DNA of 64,000 nucleotides, taken from Achromobacter pestifer. GTDB lineage: Bacteria > Pseudomonadota > Gammaproteobacteria > Burkholderiales > Burkholderiaceae_B. Below the pieces are notes generated by a model, which was given only the letters and a program-made list of their open reading frames with translations, ran no database searches and was not told where the DNA came from. Position numbers and translations under genes: made by a program. The stretch lies in contig NZ_CADIJX010000006.1 in the NCBI RefSeq assembly GCF_902859625.1, positions 248,001 through 312,000 of the forward strand, written 5' to 3'. Below are positions 36,484 to 44,868 of the stretch, piece by piece (the first letter of the stretch is position 1; each line of letters begins with the position of its first letter).

Positions 36484-37208
36484 GCGGCGCGTGTCCAGGT
36501 CCAGCGCCGGGCGTGATTCTGGTGCGCCCAGGCGGGGGTTTGCAATGTCAGGTGGCGCAGCAGGCTCAAGGGATTGGGCCAGGCCTGCGCAGCCTGGGGG
36601 AATGCGTCGGCGGGACTGGCCGTCATTGCCAACGTCCAGTCCGTTCCCGGACGCAGGTGGAACGCCGTGGCATAGGTGTACGGCACGTCGTCGATCCAGG
36701 GGGCGTAGGGGGCAGGCGGGCGCTCTTCCGCCAACACCACCAGGACGTCGTCGTGCCCTTGGTCGAACAGCATTGCGCCTTCGATGAAGGCATGTTCCAG
36801 GCCGTCGTCTTCGACGGAGAGGGCGATCGATTCAGCGGTTTCGCGGCGTATGATCGACCACTGCGCGGCGATCGCGTTGTGTACCGACAAGCCGAATGCA
36901 GTGGGCGACAGCGGTTCATTGGCCGCCAGGGCTTGCAGCAGGCCGAAGTTACGGGTGGTTTCCCCGTGACGTGATGCAAAAACCAACGGCATGCCGGGGC
37001 ATTCCGCAGCCAGCGGCCAGGCGCACTCGAACACCGCGCGCGCCAGCGGGCTGAGCCGGCGGCGCTGCATGGGCGGCAGAAAGTCGAGGCAAGGTGCGCG
37101 TTGGTCGCCAAGGGGACAGTAAGGTTGTTCGGCCCACCGTAACCAGTCCGCGGGCGTATCGATTCCTTGCGCCCACCCTTGCCATTGCGCGATTGAAAAC
37201 GTCAACAT
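36480..37208 (-). CDS. apeC: Chain-length-factor-like partial ketosynthase (ApeC-type)
   Basis: 242-residue protein of the Ketoacyl-synt_2/CLF family, corresponding to only the N-terminal half of a ketosynthase. LSPTAFGLSVHNAIAAQWSI matches the region that holds the nucleophilic Cys in true ketosynthases, but no Cys is there, so it should be non-catalytic. In characterised systems ApeC pairs with ApeO to form the elongating KS-CLF complex and set chain length. First gene of the 14.9-kb operon, divergent from the phosphopantetheinyl transferase across an AT-rich 134-base gap. No clear ribosome site precedes the ATG. Confidence 0.88.
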   Translation of the reverse strand: MLTFSIAQWQGWAQGIDTPADWLRWAEQPYCPLGDQRAPCLDFLPPMQRRRLSPLARAVFECAWPLAAECPGMPLVFASRHGETTRNFGLLQALAANEPLSPTAFGLSVHNAIAAQWSIIRRETAESIALSVEDDGLEHAFIEGAMLFDQGHDDVLVVLAEERPPAPYAPWIDDVPYTYATAFHLRPGTDWTLAMTASPADAFPQAAQAWPNPLSLLRHLTLQTPAWAHQNHARRWTWTRAA

Positions 37209-37342
37209 AGCGCGCGATTCTACTACGCCGGTATAGGTTGATTTTGTTTTTGATAGTTACTTTGTAGCCAAATCGACACTCTGAACGCCGGCTTAATTAA
37301 AACAAATTGATACTTTTTGCTGTGGAAATTCAGGAACTAATC
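37209..37342. promoter_or_regulatory. AT-rich divergent promoter region of the APE operon
   Basis: 134 bases between apeC (minus) and the transferase gene (plus), markedly AT-rich against GC-rich flanks. TTGAT-type words occur at 37238-37242, 37250-37255 and 37307-37312, and a TTAATTAA palindrome near 37293. This must hold the promoter of the 17-gene operon, since nearly all later junctions overlap. I cannot pick -35/-10 boxes with confidence or name a regulator; no regulator gene is adjacent. Confidence 0.5.
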
Positions 37343-37999
37343 ATGTATTGGGCGGACAAAAGCGCCGCCGATCATTATCAAGAGAAGGATTTGTCCGCCG
37401 AGGACGCTCGCCGGGTGCCCGGGCCGGGTAGCCGTCAGGCAAGAAAGGACGACTGGCAGGTCAGCCGTGCCTTGCTCCACCACGTCAGGCAATCCCCCGG
37501 AGCGGAAGGCGTCACCTCGCTCAGCCATAGCGGCGGCCACGCAATCTGCGCCCGAGCGCCGGCTGGCTGGGCAGTGGGCGCTGATCTTGAACGCATGCGT
37601 GCACGGGATGAGGCGCGGCTGGCGGAATGGATCTGTTCCCAGGCAGAGCAAGAGGCGCTGTTGGCCTTGGAAGACACGGCACGGCGGCAGCACTTTTATC
37701 TGCTTTGGACATTGAAAGAAGCCTTTATCAAGGCGGCTGGATTGGCGTTCCCAGCGGACATGGCCTCCGTTGGCTTGATGCCGGACGCATGCGGCGGATG
37801 GCGTCTGAGGGCGCCGCCAGGCAAGTGGCACGCGCGGAGCTGGCGCCTGGGGAAGGAATGGATGGCGTCGGTGGTCTGGTCCGCGCCCGATGCTGAAGTG
37901 GAGGGGCCGCCAGTGGGGGAGCCGCAGTGGCGGGCCGCGGCGGATTGCGCATTGCCGCGATTGGCCGTTGCCGGCGATTGGCCGCATTCCGCGTCTTGA
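37343..37999 (+). CDS. 4'-phosphopantetheinyl transferase (Sfp/AcpT type)
   Basis: 218-residue enzyme transferring phosphopantetheine from CoA to ACP Ser. The family signatures are SLSHSGGHAICA, GADLERMR (Mg-binding Asp and Glu, about residue 80) and WTLKEAFIKAAG (WxxKEAxxKA, about 122). The start at 37343 is preferred to 37307 because AGGA lies eight bases upstream. Divergent from the APE operon; it most likely activates the two cluster ACPs, and may serve other carrier proteins. The C-terminal ~50 residues are variable. Confidence 0.92.
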   Translation: MYWADKSAADHYQEKDLSAEDARRVPGPGSRQARKDDWQVSRALLHHVRQSPGAEGVTSLSHSGGHAICARAPAGWAVGADLERMRARDEARLAEWICSQAEQEALLALEDTARRQHFYLLWTLKEAFIKAAGLAFPADMASVGLMPDACGGWRLRAPPGKWHARSWRLGKEWMASVVWSAPDAEVEGPPVGEPQWRAAADCALPRLAVAGDWPHSAS

Positions 38000-38022
38000 A
38001 TGCGCCAGGTATTTTCCTGCTG

Positions 38023-38057
38023 CTTTTAAAGATGTATTATAAATGCATCTTTAAAAG
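38023..38057. promoter_or_regulatory. NsrR operator upstream of hmp
   Basis: A 35-base near-perfect palindrome: the arms match at 15 of 17 positions around a central T at 38040, and each contains AAGATG(T/C)ATT, the core of the NsrR consensus (AAGATGCATTT inverted repeat). It is 30 bases upstream of the hmp start, and an nsrR gene follows hmp. Repression by Fe-S-loaded NsrR, relieved by NO, is the expected behaviour. Confidence 0.87.
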
Positions 38058-38087
38058 CGAGCCTGCTCGCAACCCCAGGAGCACTTG

Positions 38088-39305
38088 ATGTTGACCCCTC
38101 AAACCCGCGCGCTGGTCAAAGCCACGGCCCCCGTTCTCAAGACGCACGGCGTGGCGCTGACGCGGCATTTCTATGCGCGCATGTTCGACCACAATCCCGA
38201 ACTCAAGCACATCTTCAATCAGGCGCATCAGGCTGGCGGCCAGCAGCAGCATGCGCTGGCGGGCGCGGTGACGGCCTATGCGGAACACATCGATGATCCG
38301 TCGGTGCTGATGCCGGTAGTGACGCGCATCGTGCACAAGCACGTCAGCCTGGGCATCCGGCCGGAACACTACGCCATCGTGGGCAAGCATCTGCTGGCTT
38401 CCATCCGCGAGGTGCTGGGCGAGGCCGCGACGGATGAGCTGATCGACGCCTGGGGCGCGGCCTACGGTCAACTGGCGGATCTGCTGATCGCTGAAGAATC
38501 GCGCTTGTATGCGGAGTCCGCCGGAAAGCCGGGGGGCTGGACGGGCTGGCGAGCGTTCCGGGTGGTGGGAAAACAGGCCGAAAGCGCTGAGATCACGTCC
38601 TTCTACCTGGCGCCGTCCGATGGCGGCACGGTGCCCGGCTATCAGCCGGGCCAATACGTGTCCGTGCGGGTCTATGTGCCCGAATTGGGGCTGATGCAGC
38701 CCCGCCAATACAGCTTGTCGGACGCGCCGGGACATGACCGCCTGCGTATTTCGGTCAAGCGGGAGCCGGCAGGCGTAGAGACGCCGGCGGGCCGCGTGTC
38801 CAATGCCCTGCATGATCGTCTGGAAGAGGGCGGGGTGCTGGACGTGGCGCCGCCGCAGGGGGATTTCCACCTGAAGGAAGGCAGCGACGCGCCCGTGGTG
38901 TTGTTGAGCGGCGGCGTGGGGCTGACGCCGATGGTGTCGATCCTGAATCATTTGGTCAGCAACAATGACACGCGCCAGATCCGCTTTGTCCATGGCTGTC
39001 GCAACCGGTCGGTGCATGCCATGAAAGAGCACGTCAACCGCATTGCCGCCGAACGGGACAATGTGCGCAAGTCCGTGTTCTACGAAGAAATCAGCCATGG
39101 CGACGAACCGGGTCGCGACTATGACCATGCCGGCCGCCTGGATCTGCGTGCCATCCGCGACGAAGTTATCGTGCCCGGCGCGGATTACTACCTGTGCGGC
39201 CCGGCCCCCTTCATGCTGGCGCAGCGCGAAGCCCTGTTGGCGCTGGGAGTTGGATCCGACCGCATTTACGCTGAAGCCTTTGGCAGCGGCGGTGCGCCGG
39301 CCTGA
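38088..39305 (+). CDS. hmp: Flavohaemoglobin NO dioxygenase
   Basis: 405-residue cytosolic enzyme oxidising NO to nitrate using O2 and NAD(P)H. The N-terminal globin domain (about 1-140) has VALTRHFYARMF and the proximal-His region RIVHKHVSLGI. The FAD domain (about 150-255) carries PRQYSLSDAPG, and the NAD domain has LLSGGVGLTPMVSIL. The start is ATG at 38088 with AGGAG six bases upstream; the TTG just before it is not needed. An NsrR palindrome lies in its promoter, and nsrR follows by 58 bases. Confidence 0.96.
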   Translation: MLTPQTRALVKATAPVLKTHGVALTRHFYARMFDHNPELKHIFNQAHQAGGQQQHALAGAVTAYAEHIDDPSVLMPVVTRIVHKHVSLGIRPEHYAIVGKHLLASIREVLGEAATDELIDAWGAAYGQLADLLIAEESRLYAESAGKPGGWTGWRAFRVVGKQAESAEITSFYLAPSDGGTVPGYQPGQYVSVRVYVPELGLMQPRQYSLSDAPGHDRLRISVKREPAGVETPAGRVSNALHDRLEEGGVLDVAPPQGDFHLKEGSDAPVVLLSGGVGLTPMVSILNHLVSNNDTRQIRFVHGCRNRSVHAMKEHVNRIAAERDNVRKSVFYEEISHGDEPGRDYDHAGRLDLRAIRDEVIVPGADYYLCGPAPFMLAQREALLALGVGSDRIYAEAFGSGGAPA

Positions 39306-39363
39306 GCGGTGTATCCTGGCGGCCTGACCTGCCTGGGCCGCCCGGCACCCTGCCTTCCATCCT

Positions 39364-39801
39364 ATGCAACTGACCCGATTCACCGACTTCGGCTTGCGCG
39401 TGCTGATGTATTTGACGCAATGCCGCGACCGGCCCGCCGCCGTCACCATCCCTGAGATCGCGGGGCGGTTCGACGTGTCCCGCAATCACCTGGTGAAGGT
39501 GGTGCACTTCATGGCGCAGCGGGAATGGGTGGTCACGACGCGCGGCAAGGGCGGCGGCCTGAGCCTGGCTCGGGCGGCGTCGGATTACCGGGTGGGGGAT
39601 CTGATACGCGAATTGGAACAGCAGGGGCCGCTCATCGATTGCCGCGAACCGCCCTGTGCGCTGGACGGCTCCTGCCGCCTGTCGGGCGTGCTGGCGCAAA
39701 CCCTGAACGCCTTCTACGACGCGCTTAACGGCTACACGCTGGCCGACCTGGTGCGGGACCCGACGGCCGCGGCCATTATCAAACTGCATCGCGCCGCCTG
39801 A
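39364..39801 (+). CDS. nsrR: NsrR, NO-sensing Rrf2-family repressor
   Basis: 145-residue winged-helix regulator. MQLTRFTDFGLRVLMYL and VSRNHLVKVVHFMAQREWVVTTRGKGGGLSLA are the DNA-binding part. Three Cys in the spacing C-X4-C-X5-C (DCREPPCALDGSC, about residues 91-102) are the NsrR cluster ligands and distinguish it from IscR and RirA. Downstream of hmp on the same strand, so probably autoregulated through the palindrome at 38023-38057. Confidence 0.94.
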   Translation: MQLTRFTDFGLRVLMYLTQCRDRPAAVTIPEIAGRFDVSRNHLVKVVHFMAQREWVVTTRGKGGGLSLARAASDYRVGDLIRELEQQGPLIDCREPPCALDGSCRLSGVLAQTLNAFYDALNGYTLADLVRDPTAAAIIKLHRAA

Positions 39802-39906
39802 GCCGGGGCATGACGTTTTGTTATGGATGCTGCGGCATTTGGCATTTGCCGCGCTGGCGCCGCGCGTACCAGAATGGGGGCATGTTCCTTTTTTTGAGTT
39901 GCAGGT

Positions 39907-41154
39907 ATGCGCGTGTGCGTAATCGGTGCGGGCGTTGTCGGCGTGACGTCCGCCTATTTCCTGGCGCGGCAGGGTCACGATGTCGTGCTGGTGGACAGCC
40001 AGGCGCGTCCGGCCGAGGTATCCAGCTACGCCAATGGCGGCCAACTCAGCTATAGCTACGTGGCGCCGCTGGCCGGCCCGGGCGTGCTGTCCAGCGTGCC
40101 CGGCTGGCTGCTGCGCCAGGATTCTCCGCTACGTTTCCGGCCCCGGCTGGATCCGCATCAGTGGCGCTGGTGCCTGCAATTCGCGTTGGCGTGCCGGGCG
40201 TCGGTGGCCAAGGCGTCGACCGCCCAATTGCTGGGCCTGTCCTATCTCAGCCGCGATGTCATGCATACCTTGCTGGCGCAGGAGGATCTGGATTTTGGCC
40301 ATTTGAAGAACGGCAAGCTGATCGCCTACCGCAGCGCGGCGATGCTGGACAAGGCGCGCGCGCAGGTGGCGTACCAGGCGGGGCATGGCGCGCAGCAGCA
40401 GGTGCTGGACGCCGCGCAGACATTGGCGATGGAGCCGGCGCTGGCCGCCATGGGCGGCAAGCTGGCCGGCGCCATCTACACCCCCAGCGAAGAGGCGGGA
40501 GATTGCCGCCAGTTCACCGAAGCCTTGTTTGACCGCTTGCAGGCGATGGGCAACGTGGAGTGCGCCATGTCGAACCCGGTATCCGGCTTGCAGCGTGAAG
40601 GCCGCCGGGTTGTCGCCGTGAATACGCGCGACGGCGATATTGGCGCCGATGCCATCGTGCTGGCCACCGGCATCGGCACACGCGCCTTGCTCAAGCCCCT
40701 GGGGCAGGATGTGCCCCTGTATCCGTTGAAAGGCTACAGCCTGAGCGTGCCGCTGTCTGGCGACGATGCCGTCGCGCCGCGCATCAGCGTGACGGACTAC
40801 GAACGGCGCATCGTCTATGCCCGCGTGGGCGCCGTACTGCGGATTGCGGCCATGGTCGACATCGGCAGCGCCAACGCTGATATCGATACGGCTCGTGTAG
40901 CCCTGTTGAAGCGGCAGGTGCATGAGGCCTTTCCATCGCTGGACTTGCGCCAGGCCATCCCCTGGGCCGGCTTGCGGCCCGCCACGCCGACGGGCAAGCC
41001 GCTGATCGGGCGCAGCCAGGCGGCGGACAACCTGTGGTTGAACATTGGCCAGGGCGCGCTGGGCTTCACCTTGGCCTGCGGCAGTGCCGCCTTGTTGACG
41101 GCACAGATGGCGGGTTTGGAACTGCCGCTGGACCCGGCGCCGTTCCGCCCCTGA
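39907..41154 (+). CDS. D-amino acid dehydrogenase (DadA-like)
   Basis: 415-residue FAD-dependent oxidoreductase of the DAO family. The dinucleotide motif MRVCVIGAGVVGVTSAYFLARQGHDVVLVD is N-terminal, and SSYANGGQLSYSYVAPLAGPG is highly typical of DadA small subunits; GLRPATPTGKPLIG and NIGQGALGFTLACGSAALL form the C-terminal FAD contacts. It oxidises D-amino acids to keto acids and ammonia, passing electrons to the respiratory chain at the membrane. No racemase or Lrp-type regulator is adjacent. Monocistronic in appearance. Confidence 0.9.
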   Translation: MRVCVIGAGVVGVTSAYFLARQGHDVVLVDSQARPAEVSSYANGGQLSYSYVAPLAGPGVLSSVPGWLLRQDSPLRFRPRLDPHQWRWCLQFALACRASVAKASTAQLLGLSYLSRDVMHTLLAQEDLDFGHLKNGKLIAYRSAAMLDKARAQVAYQAGHGAQQQVLDAAQTLAMEPALAAMGGKLAGAIYTPSEEAGDCRQFTEALFDRLQAMGNVECAMSNPVSGLQREGRRVVAVNTRDGDIGADAIVLATGIGTRALLKPLGQDVPLYPLKGYSLSVPLSGDDAVAPRISVTDYERRIVYARVGAVLRIAAMVDIGSANADIDTARVALLKRQVHEAFPSLDLRQAIPWAGLRPATPTGKPLIGRSQAADNLWLNIGQGALGFTLACGSAALLTAQMAGLELPLDPAPFRP

Positions 41155-41337
41155 GCGTTCTGGCAGTGCTGCCGTGGCAGGAATGGCCAAATGTCCATTT
41201 TGCGATAGTCACTGTCTTTTCATCGGGAGACGGGCGAATCCGCGCTCAATAGGATAGCGATCGTCCCCCCGTGCCCGCCGTTTTGACGGCGCGGTTCACG
41301 GCGGGATCCGATTCCCTCTCCTGCGAGCGCATTCATC

Positions 41338-42246
41338 ATGTCCTATCTGTTCCCCCTGTTCGCCATTCTGTTCTGGGCGGGCAATGTCATCGTGTCAAAG
41401 ATGGCCGCCAGCGCCATCTCGCCCACGGCGATCACGTTCTACCGGCTGATCCTGGCGCTGTTCCTGATGGGCCTGTTCACGGCGCGTCCGGTTTGGCGCA
41501 ACCGCAAGACGATCTTGCGGCACTGGCCCAAGCTGGCGTTGTATGGCGCCTTGTCGTCGGCGGTGTTCCAGGCGCTGTCCTACCGCGCGGCCGAAACCAC
41601 GACCGCCACCAACATGGCCATCCTGACGGCGCTGATCCCCTTGCTGAGCATGCTGCTCAGTGTTGTCATTCTGCGCGACCCGCTGACCCTTGGCATGGCC
41701 GCGGGCGGGGTGATGTCGTTCCTGGGGCTGCTGTACCTGGTGGGGCAGGGCGACATGCTCAGCGTGTTCCAGCACGGCATGCACACGGGTGACGGGTTGA
41801 TGCTGCTGGCGGCCTTGTCCTATGCGCTGTACGGCGTGTTGCTGCGCCACTGGAAGGTGCCGGTTCCGGCCTGGCAGTCCACGTTCGTGCAGTCGATTTT
41901 TGCGTTGTTGTACATGTTGCCCTTGTACCTGCGCGTGCCGGCGGCGCAGGCCTCGCTGGATGTGAACACCATCCCGCTGATTCTCTACGCGGGCATCTTT
42001 TCGTCGGTGCTGCTGTCGTACTTGTGGATTGAAGGCGTGCATCGGCTCGGCCCCAACCAGTGCAGTATTTTCATCAACCTGCTGCCCTTGTTCACGGCGT
42101 TGGCGGCATTTGTCATGCTGCGCGAGCAGTTGCATGGTTATCACCTGCTGGGCGGTGCCGTGACCTTGGCGGGTGTGCTGTTGGCGCAGACCGTGCAGCG
42201 TCCCCTGTTCCGCCGCGCGCCAGCCCAGGCGCTGGGCGCCCGATAG
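41338..42246 (+). CDS. EamA/DMT-family transporter
   Basis: 302-residue inner-membrane transporter with ten helices in two EamA repeats (about 1-137 and 150-290). It starts SYLFPLFAILFWAGNVIVSKMA and has ISPTAITFYRLILALFLMG, the classic first-repeat motif. It is likely an exporter of amino acids or metabolites, but substrates of this family cannot be read from sequence. It stands between the D-amino acid dehydrogenase and proline dehydrogenase genes, hinting at amino-acid-related transport; this is weak inference. Confidence 0.88.
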   Translation: MSYLFPLFAILFWAGNVIVSKMAASAISPTAITFYRLILALFLMGLFTARPVWRNRKTILRHWPKLALYGALSSAVFQALSYRAAETTTATNMAILTALIPLLSMLLSVVILRDPLTLGMAAGGVMSFLGLLYLVGQGDMLSVFQHGMHTGDGLMLLAALSYALYGVLLRHWKVPVPAWQSTFVQSIFALLYMLPLYLRVPAAQASLDVNTIPLILYAGIFSSVLLSYLWIEGVHRLGPNQCSIFINLLPLFTALAAFVMLREQLHGYHLLGGAVTLAGVLLAQTVQRPLFRRAPAQALGAR

Positions 42247-42325
42247 GCACGGCTGGCGGGTTCACGGGCGTTCAAGACACGCAAGCGCCGCCACGCGATA
42301 GTGCAGCGCTTTAGCGGGAGCGCTC

Positions 42326-43285
42326 ATGAGCCTATTCCAAAGAACCACCATCGCGCTGGCGCGCAGCCCCACGATGGGCCGCGCGATGCGGGCGCTGGCC
42401 GCCCGGTCATCGCTGGCACGTCGTTTTGTCGGCGGCGCGGACGTCGATGCGGCGGTGCAGACCGCCTTAAGGCTGCGCGACGTGCATGGCATCCGGGCGT
42501 CGCTCTTCTATCTGGGCGAGTATGTGGCGGACCCCGTTGCCATCGAACACAACGTGGCCCAGGCCATCGATGCCTGCAACGCGCTTGGCAAGGCGGGGCT
42601 GGACGCACATGTGTCCGTCGACCCCACCGCCATCGGGTACATGGAGAGCGACGCGCGGGGCGCGGAAAATGCCCGGCGCATTGGCAACGCCTTGCGGCAA
42701 GCCGCGGGTGGCGGGCGCGACTGGATGGTCCTGGACATGGAAGACTCAGGCATTCGCGACCGCACCTGCGCGCTGCATCGGGACTTGCTGGAGGCGGGTC
42801 TGCCCGCAGGCCTGACCTTGCAGGCGCGGCGGCGGCGCACACCGGAAGATCTGGTCTGGGCGATTCAGCAGCGAACCTCGTTGCGGCTGGTGAAAGGGGC
42901 GTTCCCGGAACGGGCGCTTGACCACGCGGGCCGCGAACGCATTGATCAGGCCTATCTGGATGCGGCGTCCATCATGCTGTCGCGCGAGGCGCAAGAGTCC
43001 GGTTTCTACCCGGTCTTTGGCACGCACGATGACCGTCTGGCCGGCGCGATCATGGCACTGGCGCGCGCGCGCGGCTGGTCGCCGGACGCCTTTGAATTCG
43101 AGATGCTCTACGGCGTGCGCCCGGATTGGCAGTTGGCCCTGCGCGGCTTGGGCTATAACGTCAGGGTTTATCTTCCCTTCGGGGGCGACTGGTGGCCTTA
43201 CGCCATCCGCCGGGTGGGGGAAAATCCTCGTAATGCGTGGCTGCTGGCCCGTTCCCTGACCTCGGACGGGCGTTATTTCAGCTAA
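42326..43285 (+). CDS. Proline dehydrogenase-family protein (monofunctional)
   Basis: 319-residue TIM-barrel flavoenzyme. LVKGAFPER, VFGTHDDRLAGAIM and FEFEMLYGVRPDWQLAL are ProDH signatures, with VRVYLPFGGDWWPYAIRRVGENPRN at the C-terminus (RRxxEN binding the substrate carboxylate). It oxidises proline to pyrroline-5-carboxylate with FAD. Unlike PutA of most proteobacteria there is no DNA-binding or P5C dehydrogenase domain, so it is a stand-alone form similar to that in Gram-positives. GGAG lies six bases before the ATG. It could act on proline analogues; the following AraC gene may regulate it. Confidence 0.88.
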   Translation: MSLFQRTTIALARSPTMGRAMRALAARSSLARRFVGGADVDAAVQTALRLRDVHGIRASLFYLGEYVADPVAIEHNVAQAIDACNALGKAGLDAHVSVDPTAIGYMESDARGAENARRIGNALRQAAGGGRDWMVLDMEDSGIRDRTCALHRDLLEAGLPAGLTLQARRRRTPEDLVWAIQQRTSLRLVKGAFPERALDHAGRERIDQAYLDAASIMLSREAQESGFYPVFGTHDDRLAGAIMALARARGWSPDAFEFEMLYGVRPDWQLALRGLGYNVRVYLPFGGDWWPYAIRRVGENPRNAWLLARSLTSDGRYFS

Positions 43286-43306
43286 GCGCACGCGCTTGAA
43301 GGCTTC

Positions 43307-44113
43307 ATGGCGGGTTCTCAACACATCTGGCATTGCGGCGCCGGCCTGCCCGGCGACGTGCTGATCGCGGAGTTGCGCGCGTATCGCTACGCGCCGCATT
43401 TCCACGACGCCTGGTCCATCGGTGCGATCGAACATGGCTGCTGCACGTTCACCGTCCATGGTGAGGCCCACGCGGCCAGCGCGGGCGATCTGGTTGTGAT
43501 CGCGCCTGGACAAGTGCACACCGGCGGCACGTCCGCCGCGCCGCTGGCCTATCGCATGGCGTACATCGACGCCCAGTGGTTCGACGACCACGCGCACGCC
43601 TTGTTTGCCGGTGGAGCGCGATTGCCTGGGGCGGTCATCACGGCGCCCAGCCTTTGCGCGCAATGGTTGGCCGCGCTGACCCCGGATCCGATGCCTGACC
43701 CTGTGCGCCGCGAACGCCTTTCCGCCGCCTTGTTCGGCCTGCTGGCCGCGCATGCCGACGCGCCGGAACCGGCGTTGGCGGATGCGTCCGACGTCTGCGC
43801 CTTGCTGCGCGAGCGCATGGCGGCAGACCCGTCATGCGCGCTGGATTTGGAGGCGCTGGCGCAATCGCAGGGCCGCCATCGCACGACGCTGGTCAAGCAG
43901 TTTGCCCGCCGCTATGGCTTGCCGCCCCAAGCCTGGCTGCGCAATTGGCGGGTGGCGCGCGCCCGGACGCTGCTGCGTGGCGGGTTGCCACTGGCGCAGG
44001 CTGCCCACGCGGTGGGATTTGCGGATCAGGCTCATCTGACCCGCGTCTTCAAGCAGGTTTACGGCAGCACGCCGGGCGTGCTTCAACGGGCAGGCGCATC
44101 CCACACGTTGTGA
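43307..44113 (+). CDS. AraC-family regulator
   Basis: 268-residue regulator. The N-terminal cupin-like sensor contains YRYAPHFHDAWSIGAIEHG and GDLVVIAPGQVHTGG; the C-terminal HTH pair includes LPLAQAAHAVGFADQAHLTRVFKQVYGSTPGVLQ. It starts 22 bases after the proline dehydrogenase stop on the same strand, so the two may be cotranscribed and the regulator may control that gene or the EamA gene before it. Its last 31 bases overlap the convergent flavin reductase gene. Confidence 0.87.
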   Translation: MAGSQHIWHCGAGLPGDVLIAELRAYRYAPHFHDAWSIGAIEHGCCTFTVHGEAHAASAGDLVVIAPGQVHTGGTSAAPLAYRMAYIDAQWFDDHAHALFAGGARLPGAVITAPSLCAQWLAALTPDPMPDPVRRERLSAALFGLLAAHADAPEPALADASDVCALLRERMAADPSCALDLEALAQSQGRHRTTLVKQFARRYGLPPQAWLRNWRVARARTLLRGGLPLAQAAHAVGFADQAHLTRVFKQVYGSTPGVLQRAGASHTL

Positions 44114-44739
44114 GCGCGGGGCGTTTCCACTCGGTAGTCCGAGTATTTCCGCGTGAAGAAGGCGCCGCCCAACCGTTCCGCCGCCAGCAGGGGCTGGCTG
44201 GGATCCGCCGCGACTTCCCCGCGCTTATTGCCCGCCCCATGCACATAGCCGACAAAGTCGGAATGTGTGTAGCGCGCGTATTCCTGCACCTGATGCACGA
44301 TGCCCAGCGCCGCGCCAGGATAGGTTTCCTCGGACGCGACCGTCAGGCCCAGCCGTTTGCCGGTCATCGCAGCCTTGACCCGTTCCGGTTCAGGGCCCGA
44401 TCCGGCGTAGTGGCTGAAAGAACGGTCGAAGAATGCCTTGGTCTGCGCCGACATCCCATACCAATAGATCGGCGTGCAGATCAGGACGCCATCGGCGGGC
44501 AGGAAATGCTCCAGGAACAATTCACCGTAGCGGTCGGTGGGCGCGGACCCATGCCGCAGATCGGGCAGGAAGCCCTGGATGTAATCGTCCAGGAACAGCA
44601 GGGCGGTGGAGGCGCCTGCGTCGTGGGCGCCGCGTTGCGCGGCCGCCGCCAGCGCGGCGCTGTTGCCGTCGCGCCGGGGGCTGCCCACCAGAATCAGCAA
44701 GTTTTTTTGGTGATGAGTTGAATTCATGTTTTGTTCCAT
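44083..44739 (-). CDS. NAD(P)H-dependent FMN reductase/flavodoxin-fold protein
   Basis: 218-residue flavodoxin-like oxidoreductase. LLILVGSPRRDGNSAALA is the FMN-phosphate loop, and CTPIYWYGMSAQTKAFFDRSFSHY the second FMN contact. It probably reduces quinones, nitro compounds or free flavin. The start is ATG at 44739 (or 44727, after a four-codon leader). Divergent from a LysR regulator (44869) with a 129-base gap, the usual layout for LysR control of a detoxification reductase. It ends inside the tail of the convergent AraC gene. Confidence 0.87.
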   Translation of the reverse strand: MEQNMNSTHHQKNLLILVGSPRRDGNSAALAAAAQRGAHDAGASTALLFLDDYIQGFLPDLRHGSAPTDRYGELFLEHFLPADGVLICTPIYWYGMSAQTKAFFDRSFSHYAGSGPEPERVKAAMTGKRLGLTVASEETYPGAALGIVHQVQEYARYTHSDFVGYVHGAGNKRGEVAADPSQPLLAAERLGGAFFTRKYSDYRVETPRAHNVWDAPAR

Positions 44740-44868
44740 GGTTCTTGATCGCTACGCATGACACGGGTTCCGCCATGCTTGGTATCCAATGTAGGGAGAT
44801 GGGGACCAGGCGACAAATGAAGATTCCTTGTTTAAGATGAATTCATTTCATGTGAATGGTGAAGCCTC

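Noticed and set aside
38037-39485. 482-residue minus-strand open frame over hmp and nsrR
   Set aside because: Antisense to two recognised genes; Gln/His/Arg-rich without domains.
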